Shown piece by piece: positions 11,898-23,411 of a stretch of DNA of 64,000 bases. Origin of the DNA: Deinandra increscens subsp. villosa (Eukaryota > Streptophyta > Magnoliopsida > Asterales > Asteraceae). The stretch is from contig JBCNJP010000017.1 in assembly GCA_039602395.1 (NCBI GenBank), positions 24,448,275-24,512,274 on the forward strand, written 5' to 3'. The notes beneath the pieces were generated by a model. The model was given only the letters and a program-made list of their open reading frames with translations, was not told where the DNA came from and made no database searches. How positions within the stretch are numbered: position 1 is the first letter of the stretch; each line of letters starts with the position of its first letter. Made by a program: the position numbers and the translations under genes.

Positions 11898-13149
11898 ATG
11901 CCACCGAGACGCCGAACCACCAGGAACACTTCGCCTCCTCCGCCTCCTCCTCCCATGACCGCTGAGGAAATCGAGGAGATGATTGCTAATCGCGTAGCAG
12001 AAACTGTTGCCGCCGCTGAAACCCAATGTCAGAACGACAATGGGGCGCGCGGTAAGTACGAATTAACCAATGTTAGAAAAACACTCGATTACAATTTTCC
12101 TAAATTGTATTCAACGTTCCAATCTAACAATTGCAGGCCCCCGTGAATGTTCATACAAGGACTTTATGAACTGCAAACCCTCGAATTTCAAGGGTTCTGA
12201 AGGCGCTGTTGGTTTAGTTCGCTGGTTTGAGAAAATGGAGTCCGTCTTCCGCATAAGCAACTGCCCTGAGCAGTACATGGTCAAGTATTCCACCTGCGCA
12301 CTGACTGATAGCGCTCTGACTTGGTGGAACTCCCATGCCGATGCTATGGGGACTGATTTGGCCTACGCCATGACTTGGGAAGAGCTCAAACAACTGCTTC
12401 GCGATGAGTACTGCCCTAGAGAAGAGCTTCAGAAACTCGAAGCTGAGTTCTGGAACCTAACCATGAACGGAGCCGATGTTGCTGGTTATACCAAGAGGTT
12501 CCGTGAGCTCGCTCATCTCTGCCCAACCATGATCACTCCTCTTTACAAGAAGATCGAACGGTACATCTGGGGACTTGCATCTCATATCCAGGGGAATGTC
12601 CTTTCCTCAAATCCTCAGACTTTTCAAGATGCTGTGCGCCTGGCACACAACCTCGTTTACCAAGCTAACCGTCAAGGTGTGAATCTTGGCAAGAAACAGT
12701 CTGAGAGCAAGGCCCCTGAAGCCAGTACCACTCATTCCACCAACAAGAAGCCTGATAACAAACGAAAGTGCGGATTCTGGAGGAATCGCGATGATAAGGC
12801 CCCTGCCAAAGAAGCTGAATCGGTGAAGGTCTATGCTGCTACTACCCCTACTCATGTTGTCCGAAAGACTGGATACAACGGTGGAGCACCCCTGTGCAAC
12901 AAGTGCAACCTCCATCACACACTCGATTGTGGCAACGTCTACTGCAATATCTGCAAGACGAAAGGGCACGTAGCACGAGAATGTCCGAAGCGCACCTGTT
13001 ACGGTTGCGGAGCCACCGGACACTACAAGAAGGACTGCCCGAAGGCAGGAAACCAGGATCCGAACCAGGCTAGAGGAAGAGCCTTTGTAATCAATGCTGG
13101 AGATGCTCACCTTAGGTTGCACAGCAAAAGTTTCCAGATAAACAGTTAA
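11898..13149 (+). CDS. gag: gag polyprotein of TE-E, two exons
   Basis: Exon 1 is 11898-12051 and exon 2 is 12137-13149. The 85-bp gap has GTAAGT at its start and TTGCAG at its end. Removing it joins the two frames exactly (glycine codon split 1+2) and restores continuity into CSYKDFMNCKP. The spliced product is 388 aa. The N-terminus has a proline run (SPPPPPPPMTAEE). The capsid part contains GAVGLVRWFEKMESVF and ALTWWNSHADAMG, typical of gypsy Retrotrans_gag domains. CNKCNLHHTLDC is followed by two CX2CX4HX4C knuckles at residues 321-334 and 339-352, for RNA binding. The frame ends shortly after the zinc knuckles with a short unrelated tail, so no Gag-Pol is possible. Confidence 0.8.
12052..12136 (+). 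other. Predicted 85-bp intron in gag of TE-E
   Basis: The donor is G|GTAAGT and the acceptor is TTGCAG|G. The interval is AT-rich, in contrast to the GC-rich coding flanks. Its length is not a multiple of 3, and its removal is needed to join the two gag frames. Confidence 0.65.
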
Positions 13150-13150
13150 T

Positions 13151-13583
13151 CACGTAGCAAGAACGAGTCTGGTGAAGAAATCAATCACCTAACGAGCATA
13201 CGAGTGTAAGTGTGTGTTCAACCAAACAACTATGTCTAACGTAACCGACAAAAATGAAGGATCGTGGAATTCAAACAAGTCGAGGATGGCACGTGTGTTA
13301 AATCCGAGCGATTATCAAAATAACGCGAGAAATTACAATATATATCAATATTGTATATTTTCTAAATTCAAAGGTTCCAAAAAAATAAATAAATAAATAT
13401 AATATATATATTTAAACTAACGGGTTACAAAACGAGATACACATTTATAAAATTTCATCTAAAGATATCTTATCGTTTCCATAAACTAACGACATACATA
13501 TAAATATGAAACTACACGAGAATATATTTATTTCACCCCTTTATGTAAAACCATAATTCTTGTGTTTAAAAGAAAATAAATAC

Positions 13584-13644
<61 letters not shown>
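13151..13644. other. AT-rich DNA ending in a TA microsatellite
   Basis: Nothing coding was recognised. From about 13587 to 13644 it is a pure (TA)n run that abuts the TIR element starting at 13645. Confidence 0.5.
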
Positions 13645-13646
<2 letters not shown>

Positions 13647-15380
13647 AGTGGGAATTATTATTAACCCTTCTTAATGTCATAACCAATTAACTCACCCTCA
13701 ACCATTGATTTAATATAAAGTAATCAGATTTTAATCAACGATGAAGATGAACTAGAGGGTATTTTAGGTAATTACACCCTTTTGTCTCTTTCTTAAAAAA
13801 CACTTTAGCTTCTCATTTTTTTTGTTGCAGCCGGAAGAAACACATCACTGCTGTCACCATTAAAAGAGAGACTATGCCCCATTTCTCCTCCCTTTCTCCG
13901 CCGAACACGATTCGGAACGGATCTGTCATCGCCGATAACTGCTACCTGGCGTTGTTGGCCGAAAGTCAGTGATCGATTCTGGTTTTAACCTCCGGTCTCC
14001 TTGCCGTCAACCCACCTCTTGTGGCGGAAATGTTGGTTTCTCTTCTGCAGGCTTCATTGCACCGATTACAGGTTGCCAGTGCCACGAAGACCACTGCTAC
14101 CACCTTGGCGCCACCGCGATTAACCCCTTTAACCGTCGCCATAACCACCGCCAGCACATAGTCAGGTCAGATCTGTGTCACCGCTGCTACCACCGCCACC
14201 ACATCTAAGTTTTTTCCGATGCTCAGTAAATGTTATGTTGCTCGGTCTTGCTTCATATTCTAGTTTTTGACTAAAAAAATTTGGGATCTTGCTTCAGATT
14301 AAAGTTTTGACTCAAATGAAAAAGAAGTGGGTTTTTTTAGATACTGTTTCAGAAGCTTTTTCCGATTGTAATGATCCAACTTTTTTTACATTTTATTGTC
14401 TATTTTGTTAATTTTTGTTGCGATGATGATGAAACTATCTAATCCCAGCTCTATGAGATCTTAATTAAGGTCTAGGAATTACAAAGTTTACTGTTTTATT
14501 TGAGCTTCCTAAATTTTGTTTGCAATTGTTTTTATTTTTTAGTTATTATTTGAGTTTTATAAAAATAGAAACTTACTTTCTTTGTGAAAGAGAAACCTAC
14601 AATCTAGTTTTTTCTAGTAGCATCGGACCCTAAATATGTATGTAGTTAGAATTTTATGTTTTAGTTTTTTGGGTTAGGAGAGCTGATTGTAATGAGTTTC
14701 ATCACAGAGTTGGGTTAATCACAAAGTTGAGTTGGAGTTTATTGAGATGCTAAATTTTCTAATGATTTTAGTATAGTCGTTTGTAAATCTTGGTGTTTTG
14801 CCGTTTGTAATCTTTGTATATTTAGTTGTATATTTGGTGACTTTACGTAGTAACATCAATGTTACTGATAATTACACCACTATAACTATACCACTGTTAA
14901 TGGGTATAGCATCGGTGTTTATATGCATATGGATGCATATTGTAGGTTGTAATATATGCATATGCAGTTATACTTTCAGTAGAAGCATCGATGCTACTGG
15001 TTATGAATGTATGGATGTAATTTTATTCTTTGTTAATAGTTATGGCAATGATGTCAGTGGTTGTAACACTAGTGCAACATCGTATGTCTGAGAAAACGGC
15101 TATAAAAAAAAGTCGAGACTATAACGGAATTAAAGATAAAAATGCGACGAGTTTAATGGTGCAACTTTTATAAAATTCCGACAAAGTATAAAAAAGTTAA
15201 TGGACTTTTTAAAATGAAGGGTTTTTTTTTGTTATTATGTTATTTGACATAGATACCCTTTTGAATTAAAATAAAAGAAAGTGACATGTGTCATGATTTT
15301 GTTTCTCCTGCATTTTTAAACCCAATGGATGATGGTTAATTGGTTAGTTCATTTGAAGTGAGTTATTATATATTCCACAC

Positions 15381-15382
<2 letters not shown>
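13645..15382. mobile_element. TIR element of 1.7 kb carrying gene-like sequence (possible Pack-MULE)
   Basis: The left end (GGAGTGGGAATTATTATTAA) and the reverse complement of the right end (GGGTGTGGAATATATAATAA) align for about 65 bp. Both include TAACCAATTAAC and then CCATTG. Both ends sit in (TA)n runs, so a TSD cannot be called. Inside, 13860-14210 is GC-rich and codon-like with CCG/CCACCG-rich sequence, unlike the AT-rich rest, but no long intact ORF was found. Long imperfect TIRs plus gene-like filling fit a Mutator-like non-autonomous element. No transposase is visible. Confidence 0.5.
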
Positions 15383-15412
<30 letters not shown>

Positions 15413-15416
<4 letters not shown>

Positions 15417-15813
15417 TTGGGTTATAATACAAAGTACTTTTTATTTGAGAAGTGTGAGAAGTGATTGATGTGTTAATTTTTAATGCATGATACTGTATTT
15501 TTATTATATTTTTGATAAATATATGACAATCCTAAAATAAATACACCATACATTGGATTCCAAACACTACCAAACATCATTTATTAAGAATTATTAAAAG
15601 GGCATTGTGTTAGGATATTATTACACTGTGTTTACATTGTGTTATCCTTTAACTCTAATTTTGATAAACATATGACATTCTAATATGGAAAAAACAATGT
15701 ATAGTGTTATATATTTACCAAAAACATAACTAAAAGATAACACAATGCATTAAAATCTAACACATCATCCACTTCTCACACTTCTCACGCAAAAAGTACT
15801 TTGTATTATAACT

Positions 15814-15820
<7 letters not shown>
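15413..15820. mobile_element. MITE with about 75-bp terminal inverted repeats
   Basis: The left end reads AGAGTTGGGTTATAATACAA, and the reverse complement of the right end reads AGGGTAGAGTTATAATACAA. Identity continues through AGTACTTTTT, GAGAAGTGTGAGAAGTG and ATGTGTTA. It is flanked on both sides by (TA)n (about 15383-15412 and 15821-15874). There is no coding capacity. Confidence 0.75.
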
Positions 15821-15874
<54 letters not shown>

Positions 15875-15877
<3 letters not shown>

Positions 15878-16042
15878 CATATGGTTTTATTAAAACTATA
15901 TTTAAGTTCAAAACGTCTAAATTTATGGGTCTAATAGTCAATATACATTTTTACGGCTTTAAACATTCGCGGAAATCCATTTTATATGAGTTTTGGTTGG
16001 ACAAATGCCTTGCATCACAAATTAAAAACAAAACAGAAAATG
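15875..16042. other. Spacer after TA microsatellite
   Basis: AT-rich sequence with nothing recognised. It leads into the tRNA-like pair. Confidence 0.4.
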
Positions 16043-16118
16043 TGAAGGTCGCCGGGGTCGAACCCGCGACCTCTCGCACTCAATACAGCCGCCCGACCAC
16101 TCGGCCAGCGGGCCTGTT
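16043..16118 (-). repeat. tRNA-like sequence with A and B boxes (SINE head or tRNA relic)
   Basis: On the minus strand there is an A box TGGCCGAGTGG (16097-16107) and a B box GGTTCGAACCC (16054-16064), the internal pol III promoter layout of a tRNA. The acceptor ends do not pair well, so a working tRNA is unlikely. A tRNA-derived SINE head fits better. Confidence 0.55.
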
Positions 16119-16205
16119 TGTGTCAAGGTCAGGACCGAAATGGTTTTATGCATCAGTAGCGACCAGGAAATCAAATCCAGAAAATAAAGGTTTAACAAAA
16201 ATGAT

Positions 16206-16285
16206 GAGGCCGGGACTCGAACCCGCGCCTCCAGCGAAGAAACTCGGAGCCCAAACCAGCTGTGCCAGATTGGCGTCTGGTATTA
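16206..16285 (-). repeat. Second tRNA-like sequence with A and B boxes
   Basis: On the minus strand there is an A box TGGCACAGCTGG (16256-16267) and a B box GGTTCGAGTCC (16213-16223). It has the same orientation as the neighbour about 150 bp away, but the body sequence differs, so the two are not simple tandem copies. Confidence 0.55.
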
Positions 16286-18039
16286 AACCCGAATGCCTAT
16301 TCTTTTAACCCGTACCCATCGAGTGTCATCTTCTTCATTCAAGAACTCCGGTGGCCGGAGTTTTATTCCGGTCACCGGAAAATCGCGAAAACACAAATAA
16401 ACTCATAAAAGTGTGCGATTAACACAGGGGAGTAGTTACCTTGAGTCGGAGATGAGATACAACGAGTTTTTTTACACCGAAATCAACTCCGAAACTTTGA
16501 CGACCACTCCGCACGTTGCTTCGATTCTCAAAACTGAGGATCCCTGCTTGCTCGGTGTTGAAAGGCGATCACGATGGTGGTCAGAGGAGGTCAAATGATC
16601 AGTGATTGGCCGGGATTGCTTGAGTTCACCGGAAAACTAAAAAAAAGAGACGAGAGAAAGCAGAGAGCTACGGGAGTCGAGAGGGACAAGGAATATGATT
16701 GAAAGTGCAATAATATTGGCCTATAATTGAGAAGTTAAGGCTATTGAAACCGACGAGGTATTATGATCGGTCAAAACCGATCATCGCGACATTGATTTCA
16801 CGTAATGTTCATTAATTGACAATTGGCTAATGACACATTTAGTCCCTCACGAATTTACAAAATAGGTTTTAGGTTTCGGGTATTTATAAATCAGGCCCCT
16901 CAAGGTTTGGTTGGTTATAAATAAGTTTAAGAAATGGCAAAGTTAGCCCCTCTAGATTTAGGATTAGTTAGCAAGACTAACAGGATTAACAGAAAACGTT
17001 TTTAACAATGAACATACGAAGAACGCCAAAATATATAAATCGTGTAACGTTAGTAAAATATATAAACCTCGTTTTACTCACAAAAATCATAGGATATAAT
17101 CCACATAAAATCATAAAACAAATCGTATAATTTGTACGACACGCCGCCATATAAAATCAAAGAATAAATCGTGGGAACCTATATATAAATATCTCACATG
17201 AAATCATAAATGGTGAAATCATAGAATATCAAACATTTAAATTTCCGTGCATGCTCGTAGTGATTGATCACACAGAACCCTAATTTGCTAAAGTCAACAA
17301 GTCAACACATCAATGTTCACATAACAATTAATACGGTTTACATTCAGTTAATGCTAGAAAGTGACCTGAAAAGTCGGATTGTCACAGTATCCAACAATCT
17401 AAAGACATTAGGCTGTAATTTCTACAATCAAGGTGGAATTGGAAGTGCATTCCATCATCTAAACCCAATCTTGTGCCAAGTAAGTGTATCTCTAATGTCC
17501 CTACATGTATAGGTCATGAAATTGAGGTGTACATTGTTAAAAATTGATATGTGAATCTTGATTCTTATGATGTTAGGATCATGTTTCACTATGTAGAACC
17601 TTTGTTTAATGAATCATAGGTGATTTAGTCACCATTGTATTAGGAAGCTACCTAAAGGTTCAGTATAATGGTAAATTATGATATGATTACATGAAAATAT
17701 TTGATAAAGCGATCTTCAAAGTGACGGAATCCAGATTTTGCCCTAATTTGAGAAGCCATGTAAAGAAGTGATGGCATCGATGGTTTGGTGGATGGAGCCA
17801 GAGAGAGATAATGAAGAATGGGTGGAGAACCTTGATGGCGTAATGATCTGGTGAACCGTTGGGAGGTACGGATGATTAGAAGATGAGTGGTATGGCGGTA
17901 TGGCCTATGGAGAAACTAGGTAGGGGAGGCATGGCAGACGGTGAACGCGATGCATCACTTAGAAAGTACAACAATAAGTCCAACAATGCATTTTTACCAA
18001 AAAGTCCCTCCTAGTCAAATAAAATTACCAAAATGCCCG
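16286..18039. other. Intergenic or old-transposon DNA, no supported gene
   Basis: 16330-16690 read on the minus strand looks like a CT-rich, CCGG-rich transcribed leader ending in CAAG|GTAACT, as found in plant LTRs. No element ends were identified. The rest is AT-rich with short open stretches only. Confidence 0.4.
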
Positions 18040-18160
18040 TATACTAGAACTCTCGTTTACCAAGATGTATTCTTTGATTGTAGTCAACCGTTATCGTGTG
18101 ATTGCCAATCAGGAATGCTACTTTTGGGAACAGGTCTGAAGTTCAGTGGGAGTTATATAC

Positions 18161-19303
18161 TGTCACACCAACCGACGGCGGAATATGTCGGGTCATGATG
18201 ATTGTCCATATGCACATGACAACTAAAATAAGTTGTAATACTTAAACATGTCATTTTTCATTAATAAATTAGAGATAACGTACAATAAAGATAAACATAC
18301 TAATTACATTTTAAAACAGATTTAGGATTCTTAATCTAGGTCCAGCAGTCCTATCATGATCACATCAAAGTTCAAGTACAAATTCCTGCAACATGTATAA
18401 AATCAAGTGTCAACTACAAAGGTAGTTGGTGAGTAAACATAAGTTTATAAAATATATTTTTAACATATGCGATATATGTGATAAGAGATACATCAGATAT
18501 ATAGTTAATCAATTAATAAAACAAGTAATCATAACAAACCTTCAATCACATAGGATAACATAGTTTCCTCATATAGAGGTAGATTATCACATAGAATAGC
18601 ATAGTTTCACCATATATAGATAGATTGGTAGTCTTAACATGTAGAGATCTCCATAAACAATTCCACACCGAATTCATTCAATCAACATATAATCGCATAA
18701 CGTTTAGAGAAATGATTTTGAATAGAGATACATGTTACACCCCAAAAAGGTTAAAGATATGGAGCTATGATTTCTCACAAGTCGAATTATCATTTGAATG
18801 AATCACCATTAGTAATGATAATACGAGTTGAAACTTGAGTCATATCCCATTTTAAAAGAAAGGGGAATTTAGTGGTTACTCACCAGATAAGTAGATCGGA
18901 TACGAGAGATATAACCAATTGCGAGAGGTAACAATCTAAAGATTATCCTAATGAAATGAACATGCTAAATGAATATAGGGAATCATAATGATTATAGTTC
19001 TAAGGACACGAGTAACTTAAGGAGTGTTAGGTCTTATTTGATTAAAAGATCATTTTACCCTTTATCGAGAAATTAGGGTTTAGTAATAATATAAAGACGC
19101 ACATTCCTATAAGTAAACGCTCACCCCAGGATCGCCCAGTGAGGTATGCCAGGTCCCATTTGGGATTTATGCGACACCCCCGCTTTACCAGAAACCCAAG
19201 AGTACAGACGCCTACCCTTCCAGTCCGCACGAACTTCTAAGTATCCAATTAACTCGGTATTTATAATACTTTACTATTTATCACTTTTGGACTCATATAC
19301 TCT

Positions 19304-19344
<41 letters not shown>

Positions 19345-20396
19345 AACATGATCTAAGACCAAAAATTAAGTCCTATTATCTTCCGATTTGTTTAATATTA
19401 AATTATTATATTCAAAACCCTAATTTTGAAATATTTATCAAATAAATAGCAAAAATCTTTTATTGAATGAAATAAATTTAGGTCTTTTACTTAAAATATT
19501 ATTTTATAATATACTTTCAAAGAGAATTTGGATGATGAACTTGCTGGTTCGTTTTAGGGTTTTTGGGAGGAAGATTGAAGAAATTGGTGAGTTTAAATGA
19601 TGATTTGAAGGGGTATTTATACCCATTAGGTGCGCATCAGATGCTAGACACGTTGTATGATGACTAATTACAGTAAAACGACGTCTGGAGCTCGAATTCG
19701 TGATGAACAAGGTGAAAAACATGGCCTGTTACGAACCGGCAATAATTCTGCCCACAGGTGGGTCTCGCGTATCGCGCCATGCTCAGGGGTACCCCTCGCG
19801 TACCGCGAGGGGGGGGGGGGTGGCGGCCAATTTTTTGTTTTATTTTTATTTTTATTTTTTCTTTTTAACCCTTCGTCCTCGTTTTAACTAGTTAGCTTCT
19901 AATATTTTTACGAGCAATTTATAATAACCTTATAAAACATTATGGAACATAAAAATGTGATTTTTGAAATTTACGTGACTCCCGGTTAATACCGGATTTT
20001 CACGGAAAACGATAAATTCATTTATTTGCGTTTTAATTAACAAAATTGATTTATAAATTTAACCAATTGGTTTTTAATATTTAAAAATGATTTCAGGATA
20101 TTCCAAAGTATATATTTTGAGACAAAATCCCCGAGATTCCCGGTAAACGATAGATCGAATACCGAAATCGCGTAAAAATTAAAAATCGCTTTATTTTTGT
20201 TTTAATCCAATCGTTTAACCTAAAACTTTGCAAATGTATTAATTTGTTTTCAAAAATCATTATGGAATACCCGATCATAGTTTAATTGTATAATTTAGGA
20301 AATTTCTTCCTATATTCATTGAATCAAAACTTCGATTTGCGTGACAAGTTTAGATTTGGGTCGGGTTTTGTAAATGGGTTGGACACGGGTGTTACA
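18161..20396 (+). mobile_element. Solo LTR of a gypsy-type element (2236 bp)
   Basis: It starts TGTCACACC and ends GGTGTTACA, flanked by the direct repeat TATAC (18156-18160 and 20397-20401). There is no primer site, polypurine tract or coding sequence inside. Copy 2 of the duplication has the uninterrupted site at 46079-46083 with a single TATAC. This is the product expected from LTR-LTR recombination. It contains a (TA)n run (19307-19340) and a poly-G run near 19809. Confidence 0.9.
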
Positions 20397-20401
20397 TATA
20401 C

Positions 20402-20773
20402 GGGCAATATGGGATTCTGTACTATTGTGTAATCTATTGCACAATAGCTAGACATCATGGCGCCCTCGTTGATTCAAGTGTTGAGTGTGAGGCATCACCC
20501 AAACTTACTTTGTGTTTGATTGGATCACTGTGAGTCTAGAACGAGAAAATGATTGAACATAGTGTGAGAGTCATGTCTCATAGTTCATCAGATGTCTTAA
20601 ACAGAAAGGATCAACTGACTTAACGCATACCTTAAGTCCTAGGTATTCTGTCTGGTCTACAGATATACCTTGGTTGACGACTTAAAGCGTCATGACTGGT
20701 TGGACAGTCATGCATAGCTAGAGTGCCTCTGACTGTACATGTTAAATTATCTGGATCAGTCCAAGTGGGTGAC
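20402..20773 (+). pseudogene. TE-D copia 3' non-coding end, copy 1
   Basis: Together with 18040-18160 this matches 45963-46453, the sequence between the pol stop and the LTR of TE-D in copy 2. It ends with a polypurine-like AAGTGGGTGAC before the LTR. Confidence 0.75.
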
Positions 20774-21952
20774 TGTTTGATATTGTATGTCCAGATCCGA
20801 TAAATTAACGTGACCGACTCAGTCATTGACCCGTAAGAGTTACACTGGGGTCAACGTGTCATAAAATGCGATTAATTTGGTAATCGGTAACCGAACAAAA
20901 CTTAATTACTAAGTTTAGTAATTTAGGTGGATAATTATTTAATTTACTAAATTAGTTTAGTTAATTAAATAAAAGGTTAATTAATTAATTAATTGGTTTT
21001 AGTTAAATTATGAATTTAAATTAAATCAGTTAAATTAATTCATTAGTAGATAAATGAGAGGATTAAATTAAAAGGTTTAATTTTAGAGATAATTGAGATT
21101 AAAATGAATTTGAGCTCAATCCAAATGGTTTTAGATCAATTATAAAAATAACTGATTCGAGATATTTTGGGGTTAATCCAGTTGCAAACCAAAAACCACA
21201 AAAAAATCTCTTTCTCTCTCATCTCTCTGCGATCTTGGCCACCACCCCCCCCGGGTCCGATCGCCACCTTCGACCGGCCCTCCTCGGTCCACCACTGCTG
21301 TCCGCTGCCTCTACCCAATCGCACCACCATGTCGTCGCTGACACCCACTGCCGCCGCTATCACTGCTGTCTCGTGGACCACCGTCGCCGCCGCTGCCGCC
21401 AACCGCTGTCGTCGCCACCTCCGTGATCCCGTCCCGCTCGTGGCCTTGTCCACTTTATCCAGTGAAACTGTCACCGACGACCGTCGCCGCCCTGCCTCCG
21501 ACGATTGGAGCACCGCCACTGCTAGCCACCGTGGCGGCGTCGGTGGTGACCGTCAAGCACGGGGTTTCCAACCCCAGTTCCGTTTTGTGTTTCGGGACGA
21601 TTTCGTGTCTACCGAAATTCATGGATCAAGATCCACCGGTCACCCCATTTCTTGGTGATGAAGAAATCATCACGACATCTCCGGTCAAGACTGTTGCTGA
21701 TAGACTCGCAAGTTCGAGTCAACCGTTTCGTTCAACCCTAACAACAACGCATTGAATCTCGGTGTCTCGAACGGTTGTTCGGATCCGACTAAGGTATATC
21801 AATATATAATTATTTAGATATAATTTATTTTGTCAAATTATTTATTTTCTTGTTTGCGTGTAACTGGTGATTTGATCCTGTAATGGTTTTATGGTTTTCG
21901 CGTTTTAATTAATTCTGCTGCGTAATCTGTAAATATATATTTATCCGGTAAG

Positions 21953-21956
<4 letters not shown>
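20774..21956 (+). repeat. TE-D copia LTR, copy 1 (3' end uncertain)
   Basis: It starts TGTTTGATATTGTATGTCC after the polypurine tract. The second half (21230-21800) is a CCG/CCACCG-rich leader with short open frames that I read as non-coding R/U5, ending in a donor-like AAG|GTATAT. It fades into a TA run at about 21956, so no clean CA end is seen. Confidence 0.7.
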
Positions 21957-21985
<29 letters not shown>

Positions 21986-21989
<4 letters not shown>

Positions 21990-22377
21990 GTTAGTAACCC
22001 GTGTACTACACGGGCTGAATATAGATTTAGAATATTAGATAAATACAAAGAAAAAGGTAATGATAAAAAATTTGAAAATTATGATTGATATAAAATTCTT
22101 ATAATATATTAAATAATAATTTAATACATTTAAGAAACTTATTATGTTTGACAAGTTGTTGATAGACTAAAATTATTTGAGTAAATTAATTAAATTTATA
22201 TTAATTTTATTAAAATGTTAAAATAAAAATTTAGTTTTGACAAAATTGGTAATTAATTTTAATTGATGAATTACTAAATTGGTAATTCAATATGAGCTTG
22301 ACATGTGGCGGTGGTGATGGGAACCCTTTATATATGAGACATGTGACACAAATTTTATTTCTTTATTAGGATTAAGA
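21986..22377 (-). mobile_element. Non-autonomous Helitron H1 (392 bp)
   Basis: On the minus strand it starts TCTTAATCCTAAT. It ends with the hairpin CCCGTGTAGTACACGGG (21998-22014), nine bases, then CTAA. Flanks are A and T, and there is no TSD, as expected of a Helitron. Copy 2 lacks the insert at this point (about 47700-47735). It has no coding capacity. Confidence 0.85.
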
Positions 22378-23411
22378 TATTTATGTTTAGTAAAAAAATG
22401 TTACTAAACTTGTTACCCGAACACCACTGTAAAACCCAACAGAGAGAAATAACAACACAACCTTTTCTTGCGGAAACACCCTCACGGCCCTTCCCTTCTT
22501 TATTTCCACTCATTTTCGAGACCATCGTCACTAGTGACAAAACCTCCGCCCTTTCACCTCAACAACGATTTACATTCGTGACACCTCAACCTCCGCCCTT
22601 TCACATTCAACAACGATTCACGAGGGACAATCCGCTTATTGCTGGCGAATTTTGAAATTCGTATAACAAACATCTAGATAAATATGAAGTCTTGATAGAG
22701 TCACTTTCAAATCAAACAATTGGAGCATATACCAATTTTTTGTCAGATAAAATCAGAAAAAGATTCAAGATTTTAGTATGGAATTTTGAAACTGTGTGGA
22801 TTGCTAGAATGATCGAATGTCGTAAGCTGAGACCTAGAATCCTAAAACCAGGGAAGGAGCGTGTAGATAACCGCTTTACAATTATCTATTCGAATTTTGA
22901 CCAAATTACACATTTAGTCCTTCATATTTTAATTAATGCATTTCCGGTCCGAAATAAAATTCTAAGGAATTTTTTATTAAGGACTTTATTCGAAAAGAAA
23001 ATTTTCCAAACAAGGGATATGCCTCTTGAACCTCGTTAGGGGCTGCCTCCCCTTGAACCTCGCTTCTCTTACGGAGCTGCTCTATTTGATTCCCAGTTAG
23101 TCCCAATAACATTTAAGAAAACATACACTGTTATTTGAATGTTATACGCAATTTTAAATTACACTAAAATACCATAACACCTTTATAATATGAAAAATAT
23201 AAAATAGTGATCATGTTCTTGGTATTATTATTACTTTAAACAATTTTAAAAAGTTTTTGGGTTCGGGTTGGTCCGAATCAAAGTTTTTGGATCGGACCCG
23301 AACTATCTGTCGGGTATACCCCACCCTCTGGCTCAGCCTCCTCCCTCGTCTCCGTCGCATCTCCTACGCCGTTTTCTCTCTCTCTCTCTCTCTCGCGGCT
23401 CGTCAACCACA
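22378..23411. other. VDAC upstream region, copy 1
   Basis: It contains an old transposon-like stretch near 22950-23090 (repeated CTTGAACCTCG and GGGGCTGCCTCCCC). Just before the start codon there is a CT microsatellite (23372-23394), common in plant 5' leaders. No convincing TATA box was chosen. The 400-500 bp upstream of the ATG are closely shared with copy 2. Confidence 0.5.

Larger units (their letters stand above)
5874..13150 (+). mobile_element. Truncated Ty3/gypsy element (TE-E): 5' LTR, extra ORF and gag only
   Basis: The order is 5' LTR (5874-10271), primer binding site (10275-10286), a 309-codon ORF, then a gag with zinc knuckles. The coding part stops just after RGRAFVINAGDA, where protease would normally start. 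Protease, RT, RNase H, integrase, polypurine tract and 3' LTR are all absent before unrelated sequence begins near 13150. The initiator-Met primer site and the very long LTR fit the chromovirus Tekay/Del group better than Tat or Athila; that placement is an inference. Immediate left flank is AAATC, with no right partner to test as a TSD. Confidence 0.8.

Noticed and set aside
16043..16285. Functional tRNA genes
   Set aside because: A and B boxes are good, but acceptor arms do not pair and no clear anticodon arm could be assigned.
5874..20396. The LTR at 5874 and the solo LTR at 18161 as two ends of one element
   Set aside because: They share only the LTR start and a short internal block. Lengths and sequences differ, and the solo LTR has its own TSD and empty site.
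21167..21755. 163-codon frame in the TE-D LTR (also 46914-47405)
   Set aside because: CCG/CCACCG-rich leader of an LTR. The two copies resemble each other because the segment is duplicated, not because of coding constraint.
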